64,000 bases of DNA. It comes from an uncultured Clostridia bacterium. GTDB taxonomy: Bacteria; Bacillota; Clostridia; Oscillospirales; Ruminococcaceae. A program made the position numbers and the translations under genes. Positions 25,563-36,035 of this stretch are shown here, piece by piece (position 1 is the stretch's first letter; every line of letters begins with the position of its first letter). Location: NCBI GenBank assembly GCA_947166515.1, contig CAMVEM010000001.1:1-64000 (forward strand). Direction: 5' to 3'. The notes beneath the pieces were generated by a model that worked only from the letters and a program-made list of their open reading frames with translations, was not told the DNA's origin and made no database searches.

Positions 25563-27836
25563 ATGATCGCCAGAGGAAAGATAACCGATATAAATGATTT
25601 CTTCCTGCCGCCCGGAGAACGAAGCGGCGGATGCACATATTTCTGCAGAGCGACCGGCTGTTCGGAGAGCTTCGGGGCGTTTATCGGAAGATACCTTGAC
25701 GAAGCGCAGAAGTGCGGAGTCGTCCTTGAAGGCGGCATAAAAAATCCCACACAGGGAAATATCGAATATTACAACGAGATGCTCGGCGGCCAGTATAAAA
25801 AAGACGCCGACTTTATCAGCGGAGAACTTTCTAAGTGGATGCCGAGACTTGAACCGGCACAGAATAAGACCTGCTCCGAAGCGATATACGAAACGATGTG
25901 TCTGCTCGAAGCGGACGGAAAAAACGAAAATATGCAGAAAAGCACATACATAAAGTTCATGTGCTGGCTGTACTATAAATTTGAACCGGTAGTCAGGCGC
26001 ATAGGAAGCGGCATATACCCCAAAATATTGTATGAGAACGACAGCGTATCGCTGCACGAGCTTATGCTGATGACCGCGCTGTGCGGCTGCGGCTGTGACG
26101 TGCTGATGCTGGAATACGACGGCGGACAGGCATACCTTAAGACCGACCCGGCATCAAAATATTCCGACAAGCTTGAAATACCCGGTATATCAGACTTTCC
26201 GCAGGGCTTCTCGATAGCGGAACTCAGACGCCAGAATGAAGAAAAAGAGCGCCTCAGCAGAATATACGGCGGAGAACCGGAAAAGCGCATAGTCTGCAAC
26301 AAATGGGGAAGCGGAAAGCCTTTTGAGGACGTTATCCGCCCCGCTGTAAAAAGACAGAACACCGATGGTGAGCTCCACACCTGCTTCTACCTCGTAAGAG
26401 GAACGGAAGACAAGATAAACTGCGCGCGTGATCTGTATGATCTGAGCAAAGCAATAAAAACGAACGACAGACAGCTCCATATCGAAAACGGACATCTCCC
26501 CGTTCCGGAAAACGAGGAGATCGCTGCGATAAAACGCTCGCCGTTCCGGACGCTCGAACAGCTCGCCGCAGAGCTCTCTAAAAATCTCGCATTTGTCACC
26601 GACCCGGGATTGAGAAATATATTCGGAAGATCATTCGTTGATACGCTTCTTCCGGTATATGAGCAGGACAGCAATCTGAATAAGCTCTCGGCTAAGGGAG
26701 TATATATACTCTGCTGGCTGAAAAGAATATATAAAGATCTGTACAGAAACTATAAAAGCGGAAATATCGGCTGCTTCATTTTTCTCGGCAGAGAACTCAC
26801 CGTAAACGAAGATCTGTTCATTCGCTTCCTTGCGGGAACTCCGGTCGATGTGCTGATACTGATGCCGGATCTTAACGGAAAGATAGTCATTACCGATGAG
26901 CGCTGCATATCCGTGAACCTTAATGAAAGCTCTGATATAGCGGAATTCCCCACAGATGAAACAATGCGCAGGATCGGTACTGTAGCGTACCACGCAGAAA
27001 AAGAGCTCGACACCATGCTCTACAGCAATTCCGGTCTGTACCGTGACCGCCAGTACGGCAGAGCAAAGACCGTCCTGCTCGAAACCATATATGAGGAGAT
27101 CGGTGTGCTCTGGGACACGGAGCTCAAATATCGTGCAGGATTCTCTTCCGACAGCGGCTCTATCACGATACCGACCATATTTGCGAAGGTATCTGGCGTA
27201 AAAAACGGAGATACCGAGGATTACTGGCGCAGGATAAAGAAGCTTCTGACTCCGGACACCGTTCTGATAAAAAGCGCGCCGTATATCGTACCGGAACAGC
27301 AGTTCCCCGTTATGTCAGGAGCAGTGAGATTCGTGAAAAACGGAAAGCTGCGGCGTGACGAGATAAAATCGGACAAAGAGTATCAGTACGGATTTCTGCG
27401 CGAGGAGATGCAGGAGCATATACTTGACAAGATACAGCTGCTGCTTGACAGCGGAGTCATAAAGGATGCAACGCTCAACGGACGCGAATACCGCATACTA
27501 AGCGTTTGTCTTTCGCTTAACAAACCGCTCGTCCGCATGATACAGAATTTCGACTTCACGAAGAAGAACCCGAAGATCGTATATATAATAACCGGAGAAA
27601 CGGCGATCTCGCTCGAAGACACGATAACGCTAACTCTGCTGAGTTACATCGGCTTTGACGTGATATTCTTCGTGCCGACGGGATATATGTGCTGTGAGAA
27701 ATATTACGCGACAGTGCCTTTTATCGAACACCAGACCGGCGAGTATAAATATGATCTGAAGATACCCGATTTTGACAAGATAAACCCAGAACCCAAAAAA
27801 ACATTCTGGAACGGTCTGTTTGGAAAAAAGCAATAA
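25563..27836 (+). CDS. YceG-like protein of tellurite-resistance (Ter) neighbourhoods
   Basis: Recognised by sequence style (ERSGGCTYFCRATGC) and synteny with TelA/TerD; start chosen at RBS GGAGAGG. Confidence 0.7.
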   Translation: MIARGKITDINDFFLPPGERSGGCTYFCRATGCSESFGAFIGRYLDEAQKCGVVLEGGIKNPTQGNIEYYNEMLGGQYKKDADFISGELSKWMPRLEPAQNKTCSEAIYETMCLLEADGKNENMQKSTYIKFMCWLYYKFEPVVRRIGSGIYPKILYENDSVSLHELMLMTALCGCGCDVLMLEYDGGQAYLKTDPASKYSDKLEIPGISDFPQGFSIAELRRQNEEKERLSRIYGGEPEKRIVCNKWGSGKPFEDVIRPAVKRQNTDGELHTCFYLVRGTEDKINCARDLYDLSKAIKTNDRQLHIENGHLPVPENEEIAAIKRSPFRTLEQLAAELSKNLAFVTDPGLRNIFGRSFVDTLLPVYEQDSNLNKLSAKGVYILCWLKRIYKDLYRNYKSGNIGCFIFLGRELTVNEDLFIRFLAGTPVDVLILMPDLNGKIVITDERCISVNLNESSDIAEFPTDETMRRIGTVAYHAEKELDTMLYSNSGLYRDRQYGRAKTVLLETIYEEIGVLWDTELKYRAGFSSDSGSITIPTIFAKVSGVKNGDTEDYWRRIKKLLTPDTVLIKSAPYIVPEQQFPVMSGAVRFVKNGKLRRDEIKSDKEYQYGFLREEMQEHILDKIQLLLDSGVIKDATLNGREYRILSVCLSLNKPLVRMIQNFDFTKKNPKIVYIITGETAISLEDTITLTLLSYIGFDVIFFVPTGYMCCEKYYATVPFIEHQTGEYKYDLKIPDFDKINPEPKKTFWNGLFGKKQ

Positions 27837-27839
27837 GAA

Positions 27840-27955
27840 TTGAACAAAAGCGAAGCGAGTCGCTTTCGCTTCCTTTCGCGTACGAAAGGAAGCGGGGACC
27901 GGGACGGAGCCCCGGTCTCCAGCGCAGCGACAGAATCTCAAGCGAAGCGACAAAA
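27840..27955. repeat. hairpin repeat block, inverted relative to the copy at 56.6 kb
   Basis: GCTTCCTTTCG-CGTA-CGAAAGGAAGC (27868-27893); flanking CGCTGCGCT/GAGATT motifs shared with 56605-56720. Confidence 0.65.
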
Positions 27956-27972
27956 ACAGGAGGTCTTAGAAA

Positions 27973-29172
27973 ATGGGACTTGATTTCAGCAAGGCGGCGA
28001 GCCTTCAGCAAAATCCCGGAGCGCAGGAAGGTGCTCCGCAGGTGGTGACAGTAACGGCGGAACCGCAGGAAAAACCGGTGATCGAAGTTAAGGAAGAAGT
28101 CGCAAATTATGACATTGTTGCAGACAGAGAACAGATGACCACCGCGCTCGTAAATTCTGCGGAAGTCGATGCGCTTGTAAGCACTATCGAAGTCACCGAC
28201 ATGAACTCCATCGTATCTTTCGGCGCAGAAGCTGCGGATGAGATCTCAAAGGTGTCCGATCTTGTGCTACGTAACGTCAATACCGCGCAGATGACCGGCA
28301 CGAGCGCAATGATGAACACGCTTACGAAGATAATGTCGAAATTCGACATCAAGGAGATCAAGGACGAGCCCAAGGGCCTCGGAAAAGTGTTCGGAAAAGC
28401 AAAGAACCAGCTTGAAAAGATACTCGCCAAATACCACACAATGGGCGACGAGGTCGATAAGATATATGTCGAACTCAGAAAATACGAGACCGAGATCAAA
28501 GAATCCAACCGCAGTCTCGACAGTATGTTCGAAGCCAACGTCAACTATTATCACGAGCTCGTGAAGTATATCCTCGCGGGCGAACAGGCAACACAGGAAG
28601 TTCAGAACTACATCGACAAGCGCGTCGCGGATATGGAAGCTACCGGCGACAACTCGATACAGTTCGAGATCCAGAGCTTACAGCAGGCAAAAATGCTCCT
28701 CGAACAGAGAACACAGGATCTTCGATGCGCGGAAAGCGTGGCTATGCAGTCTATACCGATGATAAAGACAATGGAGTTCAGCAATATGAACCTTGTCAGA
28801 AAGATCAATTCGGCATTCATCGTAACGCTGCCGGTATTCAAACAGGCTCTCGCACAGGCTATAATGTTAAAACAGCAGAAGGTCATGGCGGAAGGAATGG
28901 CGGCTCTCGATGAAAAGACTAACGAAATGCTCATCAAGAACGCCCAGAACACTGTAAATCAGGCGAAGATGACCACACAGCTCGCGTCCGGAAGCTCTAT
29001 AAAGGCGGAAACGCTCGAAACAACGTGGAGAACGATCGTCAACGGCATCGAGGAAACAAAGCGCGTTCAGGACGAAGCAAGCAAGAAGCGCCTCGAAGAC
29101 AAAACACGTCTCGAAAACATCAAGAACGACTTCAACAGAATGTACCACGTTCCGCAGAAGAAGCTGACATGA
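27973..29172 (+). CDS. telA: toxic anion resistance protein TelA family
   Basis: AQMTGTSAMMNTLTKIMSKFDIKEI...LEKILAKYHTMGDEVDKIYVELRKYE...; synteny. Confidence 0.9.
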   Translation: MGLDFSKAASLQQNPGAQEGAPQVVTVTAEPQEKPVIEVKEEVANYDIVADREQMTTALVNSAEVDALVSTIEVTDMNSIVSFGAEAADEISKVSDLVLRNVNTAQMTGTSAMMNTLTKIMSKFDIKEIKDEPKGLGKVFGKAKNQLEKILAKYHTMGDEVDKIYVELRKYETEIKESNRSLDSMFEANVNYYHELVKYILAGEQATQEVQNYIDKRVADMEATGDNSIQFEIQSLQQAKMLLEQRTQDLRCAESVAMQSIPMIKTMEFSNMNLVRKINSAFIVTLPVFKQALAQAIMLKQQKVMAEGMAALDEKTNEMLIKNAQNTVNQAKMTTQLASGSSIKAETLETTWRTIVNGIEETKRVQDEASKKRLEDKTRLENIKNDFNRMYHVPQKKLT

Positions 29173-29214
29173 CAATTAAAAATTAACAATTATATTGAAC
29201 CGGAGGTTTATATC

Positions 29215-29796
29215 ATGGCTATAAGTTTATCAAAAGGACAGAAAGTCGATCTTACAAAAGGCAATCCCTCGCTGAAAAACATCATAGTCGGACTCGGCTG
29301 GGATACAAACGCATACGATTCCGGCGGAGATTTCGACCTCGACGCGGCAGTATTCATGCTCGGCGAGAACGGCAGATGCCCTACTGAGAAGGAATTCATC
29401 TTCTACGGAAATCTCGCACACAGCAGCGAGTCGGTAGTTCACCTCGGCGATAACAGAACAGGCGCCGGCGAAGGCGATGACGAGCAGATAAAGGTCGATC
29501 TCACCAGGGTCCCTGCAAATATAGCAAGAATAGCGTTCACCGTAACGATCTATGACGCCGATAAGCGCCGTCAGAACTTCGGTCAGGTTTCCAATGCGTT
29601 CATCAGAATAGTTGACGCTTCAAATGATACCGAAATGATAAGATACGATCTCGGCGAAGACTTTTCAATCGAGACCGCAGTCGTAGTCGGCGAGCTTTAC
29701 CGCCATAACGGCGAGTGGAAGTTCAACGCGATAGGAAGCGGATATTCCGGAGGACTTGCCGCACTCTGCGCTTCCTACGGCATCGACGCAGAATAA
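29215..29796 (+). CDS. terD: TerD-family Ca2+-binding stress protein
   Basis: [28 protein letters not shown]...[11 protein letters not shown]...[21 protein letters not shown]. Confidence 0.95.
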   Translation: MAISLSKGQKVDLTKGNPSLKNIIVGLGWDTNAYDSGGDFDLDAAVFMLGENGRCPTEKEFIFYGNLAHSSESVVHLGDNRTGAGEGDDEQIKVDLTRVPANIARIAFTVTIYDADKRRQNFGQVSNAFIRIVDASNDTEMIRYDLGEDFSIETAVVVGELYRHNGEWKFNAIGSGYSGGLAALCASYGIDAE

Positions 29797-29816
29797 CATC
29801 AAAGGGAGACTGATAT

Positions 29817-30404
29817 ATGTCAGTAAATCTGAAAAAAGGACAGAAAGTCAGCCTGACCAAAGAGAGCGCCGGGCTGTCAAAGGTAATAGTCGGACTTGGC
29901 TGGGACGAAGCTGAACAGAAAAGATCATTCTTCGCCCCTAAGCCTCAGCCGATAGACTGCGATGCGTCCGCGCTGCTCCTGACAAACGGCAGGATAGCGG
30001 ACAACTCTGACATCGTGTATTACAACGCGCTGCGCCACCCGTCGGGAGCGGTAGTTCATCAGGGCGACAACCTTACAGGTGCCGGAGAGGGCGACGACGA
30101 GCAGATAATCGTTGATCTGAACAGCGTTCCACCCAGATATGACCGCATCATATTCGCAGTGAACATCTATAAAGCGTATGAGCGGAACCAGCAGTTCGGA
30201 ATGATAAACAACGCGTTTATAAGACTTGTTGACGCGAGAAACGGAAGCGAGATATGCAGATATGATCTTTCCGAAAATTACAGCGGAATGACCGCAATGA
30301 TATTCGGCGAGATATACCGCCATGATGGCGAGTGGAAGTTCAACGCCATAGGTCAGGCAACACGCGACGCTTCTTTGACTGAGACGGTCAAAAGATATGT
30401 ATAA
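29817..30404 (+). CDS. TerD-family protein, second paralog
   Basis: LKKGQKVSLTKESAGLSKVIVGLGWDEAE...IDCDASALLL...[21 protein letters not shown]. Confidence 0.95.
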   Translation: MSVNLKKGQKVSLTKESAGLSKVIVGLGWDEAEQKRSFFAPKPQPIDCDASALLLTNGRIADNSDIVYYNALRHPSGAVVHQGDNLTGAGEGDDEQIIVDLNSVPPRYDRIIFAVNIYKAYERNQQFGMINNAFIRLVDARNGSEICRYDLSENYSGMTAMIFGEIYRHDGEWKFNAIGQATRDASLTETVKRYV

Positions 30405-30485
30405 ACCGGCGGATATTCCGGAACTGAGGCAATGCGTTTATTCCGGGATTTTGCTGTGTAAAAAAATAAGTGGAGGAATAAAAAA

Positions 30486-33218
30486 ATGGAGATCAAAGGT
30501 CTGAACGACAAACAGGTCGCGGAATCAAGGGAAAAATATGGTTCGAACCAGATACCCGATTCTGAGCCTACCACGTTCTGGCAGGAATTCATCGAGACAT
30601 TCAAAGACCCGATGATAATCGTACTTTGTGTTATCGCCGCAATAATGATCGTAATGGCAATATTCGGTATGGCTACTATCTATGAGCCTATCGGTACAAT
30701 AGTCGCCATACTCATCGTTGCTTTCGTATCCGCAAAGACCGGAGTCGCAAGCGATACAAAGTACAGAGAACTCAAAGACAGCACCAAGAAAGACACCTGT
30801 AAGGCAATGAGAAACGATCTCGTAGTCGTTATCGACGTCGATGACGTTGTTGTAGGCGATAAGATAATCTTACAGTCCGGCGACAAGGTTCCTGCCGACG
30901 GCGTGCTTATTTCCGGAAACCTGAATGTCGATAACTCGGCACTCAACGGCGAAGCTGAGGAATGTAAGAAAAAAGCCGCGCCCGACGGGTTTGAACTTCC
31001 CGAGAACATAACCGGCGACGTGTTCGTTGACGAACACTCTCTGTTCAGAGGAGCGGTCGTATTCGACGGCGAAGGCGTTCTTGATGTCAAAAAGGTCGGA
31101 CTTAAGACCATGATGGGCAGAATGGCGGAGGAAATGCAGGAGGACGAACCCGATTCCCCGCTGAAAGTAAAGCTTGCGAAGCTCGCAAAGCAGATATCTA
31201 CATTCGGCTACATCGGCGCTATCACAATAGCCGTGCTCTATATCGCATACTTCATCTTCTTCCAGCCCATAATCGGCGCTGACGGGACATCGCTCGGCGC
31301 AGGCCCCGCAGTATTCTTCTCGCAGGAGATCGGAGATATTATCCACAAGTTTGTTGAAGCCGTATCCCTCGCGGTAGTTATCATAGTATGTGCTGTGCCG
31401 GAAGGTCTGCCGCTGATGATCTCGCTGGTACTGATGCAGAACACAAGCAAGATGCTCGACCACAACGTCCTCGTAAGAAAGGCGGAAGGTATCGAGACAG
31501 CCGGTTCGCTCAACATTCTTTTCAGCGATAAGACAGGTACTATCACAAAGGGCAAGCTCGAAGTCATAGACTTCTTCACAGCGGACGGCGAGTCGATACC
31601 GCTCGGCGACCTCTCGAAGCACAGCGCAGTAAAATCGCTCGTCGATATAGCGATAGGAAAGAACACGCTCTCAATGTTTGATGCTTCTCATAATGTTGTC
31701 GGCGGTAACATGACCGACCAGGCACTCATGAAGTTCATCGGCGAGGACACGTTCAATATGCTCCAGCAGAGAACAGAGTATGTCATCACAGACAGCCAGA
31801 GCTTCAACTCGGCGAACAAGTTCAGCCAGAGCCGCATAGATAATCTCGGCAAGACTTTCTATAAGGGCGCTCCCGAAAGACTTCTCGCGAAGGCGACAAA
31901 ATATCTTGACAGCGATGGCAATATAAAGGATATTGACCTCGATAAGCTCAACAAGAAGATCGACGAACTCGCTGCAAGATCTATACGCGTACTTTCGTTC
32001 GGCTATTCCGAAAAGGAAATGGTCCAGAACCAGATAAACGATGACGTCGTACTTATCGGACTCGTCGGAATAAGAGACGATGTACGTCCCGAAGCGAAGA
32101 TCGCTATCAAAGAAGTTCGTGAAGCCGGAATCCAGGTAGTTATGATAACCGGTGACCGTCTTGAAACTGCAAAGGCTATCGCAATTGACTGCGGACTTAT
32201 CACGACCGACACCGATGTTGCTCTTTCGTCCGCACAGCTCAATGAAATGAGCGATGAAGAAGTAAAGAAGATAATCCCGAACATCCGTGTTATAGCGCGC
32301 GCGCTTCCTACCGATAAATCGAGAATGGTACGTCTCTGCCAGGAACTCAACTTAGTTGTCGGAATGACAGGCGACGGCGTAAACGACTCCCCTGCCCTCA
32401 AGCGCGCAGATGTCGGCTTTGCAATGGGAAGCGGTACAGAAGCCGCGAAGGAAGCCGGAAAGATCGTTATCCTCGACGACAACTTCAAGTCGATAAAGGA
32501 CGCTATCTGGTACGGAAGAACTATCTACCACAACATTCTCAAGTTCTGCGTATTCCAGCTCGTTATCAATGTTACAGCGGTAATAGTCAGCGCTGTCGCT
32601 CCGTTCCTCGGAGTTGAGGAGCCGCTGAAGGTAACTCACCTTCTGTTCGTAAACCTCGTTATGGACTCTCTCGGCGCTATCATGCTCGGCAACGAGCCCG
32701 CCCTCGAAAAGTATATGCACGAAAAGCCGCGCCGCCGCGACGAGAGCATCATCAGCAAGCAGATGGCAACGCGCATAGTTACCATGGGTCTGTGGCTCAC
32801 GATAGTAAGCTTCTTCTTCCTGATGTTCGAACCTATCAAGGGATTTTTCAACGCCCTTGTGATACCCGAAAACGTAACTCAGGCGCAGGCAAACACCGAC
32901 GCTCACCTTACCGGATATTTCGTCCTGTTTATCTGGGCGGCGCTGTTCAACGGCTTCAATGTCCGTGACGACGGATTCAATATCTTCGCAAGACTTAAAG
33001 AGAACATGAACTTCATCAAGGTATTCTTCGCGATCATACTGATCCAGGCGCTTATCGTGTGCGCATCTCTCATTCCGGGACTCACATTCCTCGGTGAGAT
33101 GTTCAGCTGCATACCGTTCAACCCGATAGGCTGGCTCATAATCCTCGGCTTCGCTGTGACGATGATACCGATCGACCTTTTAAGAAAAGCGCTCACAGGT
33201 GCCAACAAAACAAAATAA
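30486..33218 (+). CDS. P-type Ca2+-transporting ATPase
   Basis: DKTGTIT, TGDRLETA, TGDGVNDSPALKRADVGFAMG; PEGLP in M4. Confidence 0.95.
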   Translation: MEIKGLNDKQVAESREKYGSNQIPDSEPTTFWQEFIETFKDPMIIVLCVIAAIMIVMAIFGMATIYEPIGTIVAILIVAFVSAKTGVASDTKYRELKDSTKKDTCKAMRNDLVVVIDVDDVVVGDKIILQSGDKVPADGVLISGNLNVDNSALNGEAEECKKKAAPDGFELPENITGDVFVDEHSLFRGAVVFDGEGVLDVKKVGLKTMMGRMAEEMQEDEPDSPLKVKLAKLAKQISTFGYIGAITIAVLYIAYFIFFQPIIGADGTSLGAGPAVFFSQEIGDIIHKFVEAVSLAVVIIVCAVPEGLPLMISLVLMQNTSKMLDHNVLVRKAEGIETAGSLNILFSDKTGTITKGKLEVIDFFTADGESIPLGDLSKHSAVKSLVDIAIGKNTLSMFDASHNVVGGNMTDQALMKFIGEDTFNMLQQRTEYVITDSQSFNSANKFSQSRIDNLGKTFYKGAPERLLAKATKYLDSDGNIKDIDLDKLNKKIDELAARSIRVLSFGYSEKEMVQNQINDDVVLIGLVGIRDDVRPEAKIAIKEVREAGIQVVMITGDRLETAKAIAIDCGLITTDTDVALSSAQLNEMSDEEVKKIIPNIRVIARALPTDKSRMVRLCQELNLVVGMTGDGVNDSPALKRADVGFAMGSGTEAAKEAGKIVILDDNFKSIKDAIWYGRTIYHNILKFCVFQLVINVTAVIVSAVAPFLGVEEPLKVTHLLFVNLVMDSLGAIMLGNEPALEKYMHEKPRRRDESIISKQMATRIVTMGLWLTIVSFFFLMFEPIKGFFNALVIPENVTQAQANTDAHLTGYFVLFIWAALFNGFNVRDDGFNIFARLKENMNFIKVFFAIILIQALIVCASLIPGLTFLGEMFSCIPFNPIGWLIILGFAVTMIPIDLLRKALTGANKTK

Positions 33219-33246
33219 TAAACAGACAGAGAAAATAAAAGATAAC

Positions 33247-33283
33247 CGTGCCTTTCCCCTGCCGGAGGCTGAGGAAAGGCACG
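33247..33283 (+). terminator. hairpin terminator
   Basis: CGTGCCTTTCC...GGAAAGGCACG then ATTTTTAT. Confidence 0.7.
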
Positions 33284-33307
33284 ATTTTTATCCGAAAGAG
33301 ACATATT

Positions 33308-34057
33308 ATGGAGACGAAATCACATCGCTTCAATAAAGCCATATCATGGCTCATACTCGCCTATTTCGTTATACTTTTCGCAGAAAGAGCGCAAAGCATA
33401 ATACGAATACTGGTCGATGACACGATCGGACTTTTCCACACGGGATTTGACATATACGCAAATGTACTGACCGTACTATCAGTCTCCGCAGCAATATTCA
33501 TGCTTATAGTATATAATGAAGACTTCTTCCGCTCGCTGTACGACGGGAAGACCTTTCCGGACTATTCCATGCTGTCGGTAACATCGGGCGTTTTGCTGGT
33601 CAGCGGTATGGTGCATACCGAATTCACGATAGCGCCGATACAGTTCGGAGCATACGGAGCACTTATCGTGGCAATGATACTGCGCACAGTCGAAACAGCG
33701 CCCGAAGCGAAGAACAAGTTTAAACTGTGGTATTCGCTTGCATTCCTTACAGTTTTCTCAATGGCGATACCGGTAATGTATCACACATATATCGAACAGG
33801 CTGTGCTGTTTCATATCATAGCTGCGCTGACAGCGCTCGTTCTCGTGTTTTTCTTCACGCTTATGATGCGCAGAGTATTTATCGGTAAAGCGGAGGATCT
33901 TCTGCTTTTTGTCCCGACTGTCCTTATGGCGGGACTCGATTCCGTGGTGATAATAATGCGGTGGAATGAGGAAATAAACGCGTTCGCGATGATATTCGCG
34001 ATACTTTCTGTCATAATGTATATAGCAGGAAAGATTATTTTCACTGTAAAAAAATAG
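33308..34057 (+). CDS. multi-TM membrane protein, hypothetical
   Basis: Several hydrophobic helices; no recognised motif. Confidence 0.65.
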   Translation: METKSHRFNKAISWLILAYFVILFAERAQSIIRILVDDTIGLFHTGFDIYANVLTVLSVSAAIFMLIVYNEDFFRSLYDGKTFPDYSMLSVTSGVLLVSGMVHTEFTIAPIQFGAYGALIVAMILRTVETAPEAKNKFKLWYSLAFLTVFSMAIPVMYHTYIEQAVLFHIIAALTALVLVFFFTLMMRRVFIGKAEDLLLFVPTVLMAGLDSVVIIMRWNEEINAFAMIFAILSVIMYIAGKIIFTVKK

Positions 34058-34085
34058 AGGACCCCAAAGAGAGGAAATAAACAAA

Positions 34086-35519
34086 ATGGAAACCAATGAA
34101 AACAAGCATGAACAGAAAAATACCCACGAGGGTGCAGGTTTCGGAAGCAGGATAGGATTTATCCTCGCGGCTGCCGGCTCGGCGGTAGGACTCGGAAACA
34201 TCTGGAGATTCCCCTATCTTGCGGCTAAATACGGCGGGGGCCTGTTCCTGCTGATATACCTGATACTTACCGTGACATTCGGCTTCACGCTGATGCTCAC
34301 CGAGATAGCGATCGGCAGACGCACCGGAAAGAGCGTGATCGGTGCATATAAGGCAGTACATAAGAACTTCGGCTTCATGGGCTGGGCAGCGGCGATAATC
34401 CCTGCGCTCATACTTCCCTACTATTGCGTAATAGGCGGCTGGGTGCTCAGATATACGACTGCGTTCGTCACGGGAGCCGGAGCCGACACCGCGCACAGCA
34501 TCGCTTCGGCGGCGGGCGAGGAAACTCCGTTCTTCGTTGACTTCATAAGTCATTCTATGGAACCGACGATATTCTTCGTGATATTCGTCGTGCTCAATGT
34601 TGTGGTAATAATGCTCGGCGTACAGAAGGGCATAGAGCTTGTCAGCAAGTTCCTGATGCCGGTGCTTGTAGTGCTTATCGTAGCGATATGCATTTACACA
34701 TTTACACTTGAAGGCGCTATGGATGGTGTAAAATATTATCTTCTGCCAAACTTCGACAGCCTCATTACCGAAAAAGGATTTGACGCAGGAATGCTGTTCA
34801 AAACATTTGCCGCTGCGACCAGCCAGCTTTTCTACTCAATGTCTATAGCAATGGGAATTCTCGTAACCTACGGCTCGTATATGAGAAAACAGGATTCTCT
34901 TGAAAACTCGGTAAGACACATTGAGTTCTTCGATACCGGTATCGCGGTCATCGCGGGACTTATAATAGTTCCTGCCGTCTTTGTTTTCACAGGAGGAGAC
35001 AAAGCTGCGGTAAATGCAGGTCCCGGACTTATGTTCATAACGCTGCCCATGGTATTTGAGTCTATGCCGGGCGGTCAGTTAGTCGGTGCTGCATTTTTCG
35101 TGCTCGTATCTCTTGCTGCGCTGACATCGTCCATATCGCTCATGGAAACGGTCGTTTCCGCTGTCATGGAAAAGTTCAGACTTACGAGAATAAAGAGCTG
35201 CATAGCTGTGATAATAATTACGATAGCGCTTGGTATGCTCTCGGTGCTCGGATACAGCGACTGGTCGGAAGTCACGATCTTCGGAATGCAGTTCCTTGAT
35301 TTCTTCGACTTTATCACCAACTCTGTAATGATGCCGGTACTTGCGTTCCTGACCTGTGTGCTTATCGGCTGGATCGTCAAAACAAAATATGTTGAAGAGG
35401 AAGTGCTCTGCGGAGAGAAAAAATTCAGAGCGCAGCTTCTGTACAGGATAATGATACGTTTTATCTGTCCTGTCTGCATGATAATGGTCCTTGTTACGCC
35501 GTTCTTCACAACTTTGTAA
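34086..35519 (+). CDS. sodium:neurotransmitter symporter (SNF/NSS) family
   Basis: GFILAAAGSAVGLGNIWRFPYLAAKYGGGLFLLIYL. Confidence 0.95.
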   Translation: METNENKHEQKNTHEGAGFGSRIGFILAAAGSAVGLGNIWRFPYLAAKYGGGLFLLIYLILTVTFGFTLMLTEIAIGRRTGKSVIGAYKAVHKNFGFMGWAAAIIPALILPYYCVIGGWVLRYTTAFVTGAGADTAHSIASAAGEETPFFVDFISHSMEPTIFFVIFVVLNVVVIMLGVQKGIELVSKFLMPVLVVLIVAICIYTFTLEGAMDGVKYYLLPNFDSLITEKGFDAGMLFKTFAAATSQLFYSMSIAMGILVTYGSYMRKQDSLENSVRHIEFFDTGIAVIAGLIIVPAVFVFTGGDKAAVNAGPGLMFITLPMVFESMPGGQLVGAAFFVLVSLAALTSSISLMETVVSAVMEKFRLTRIKSCIAVIIITIALGMLSVLGYSDWSEVTIFGMQFLDFFDFITNSVMMPVLAFLTCVLIGWIVKTKYVEEEVLCGEKKFRAQLLYRIMIRFICPVCMIMVLVTPFFTTL

Positions 35520-35522
35520 TAC

Positions 35523-35575
35523 TCACCCCCAGCCCCCTCCCATTGGGAGGGGGCTATTTTTTCTTATGTGGGGCT
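35523..35575. repeat. dispersed GC-rich hairpin repeat, terminator-like
   Basis: CACCCCCAGCCCCCTCCCATTGGGAGGGGGCTATTTTTT. Confidence 0.7.
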
Positions 35576-35655
35576 TCGAGTCTGTTGATTCCCCATAAAG
35601 AAGTCCTCGCCGACCGCATCAGACAACCCGCGGCAACTATTCAATTCAACAACTT

Positions 35656-35694
35656 AAAGAATACCACAGATTTTCGGAATCTGTGGTATTCTTT
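35656..35694. terminator. hairpin terminator
   Basis: AAAGAATACCACAGATT-TTCGG-AATCTGTGGTATTCTTT. Confidence 0.8.
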
Positions 35695-35907
35695 CAGTGT
35701 TTCTTTGTCATTTTTAACAAACGGATTCTGAGTGCGGACTTAAGTGCCTTAAAGGAAGGCTTCATCAAACTATATATTTCCAATTTTCATTCGTTCGGGC
35801 TGTTTTCAGACGGATTCCTGCTTAAAAAGGGGGCTTTGTCAACAGGACCGGGACGAAGTCCCCACAAACCCGAAGGGGTGCAGGGGGCGCTGCACGATGC
35901 AGCGATT

Positions 35908-35949
35908 GACCGCCCAAAAGAGCGCATGATGCGCGCATAAAAGGCGGTC
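35908..35949. repeat. two-stem hairpin repeat (constant inner, variable outer stem)
   Basis: GACCGCC-CAAAAGAGCGCATGATGCGCGCATAAAA-GGCGGTC. Confidence 0.65.
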
Positions 35950-36035
35950 ATAGGCGACTACGGAAAGCCCTCCGCAAATTCCCCCACAAATTATGATTTG
36001 TTGAATTTAAAAACCAGGCAAAAAAAGCACGGGGT

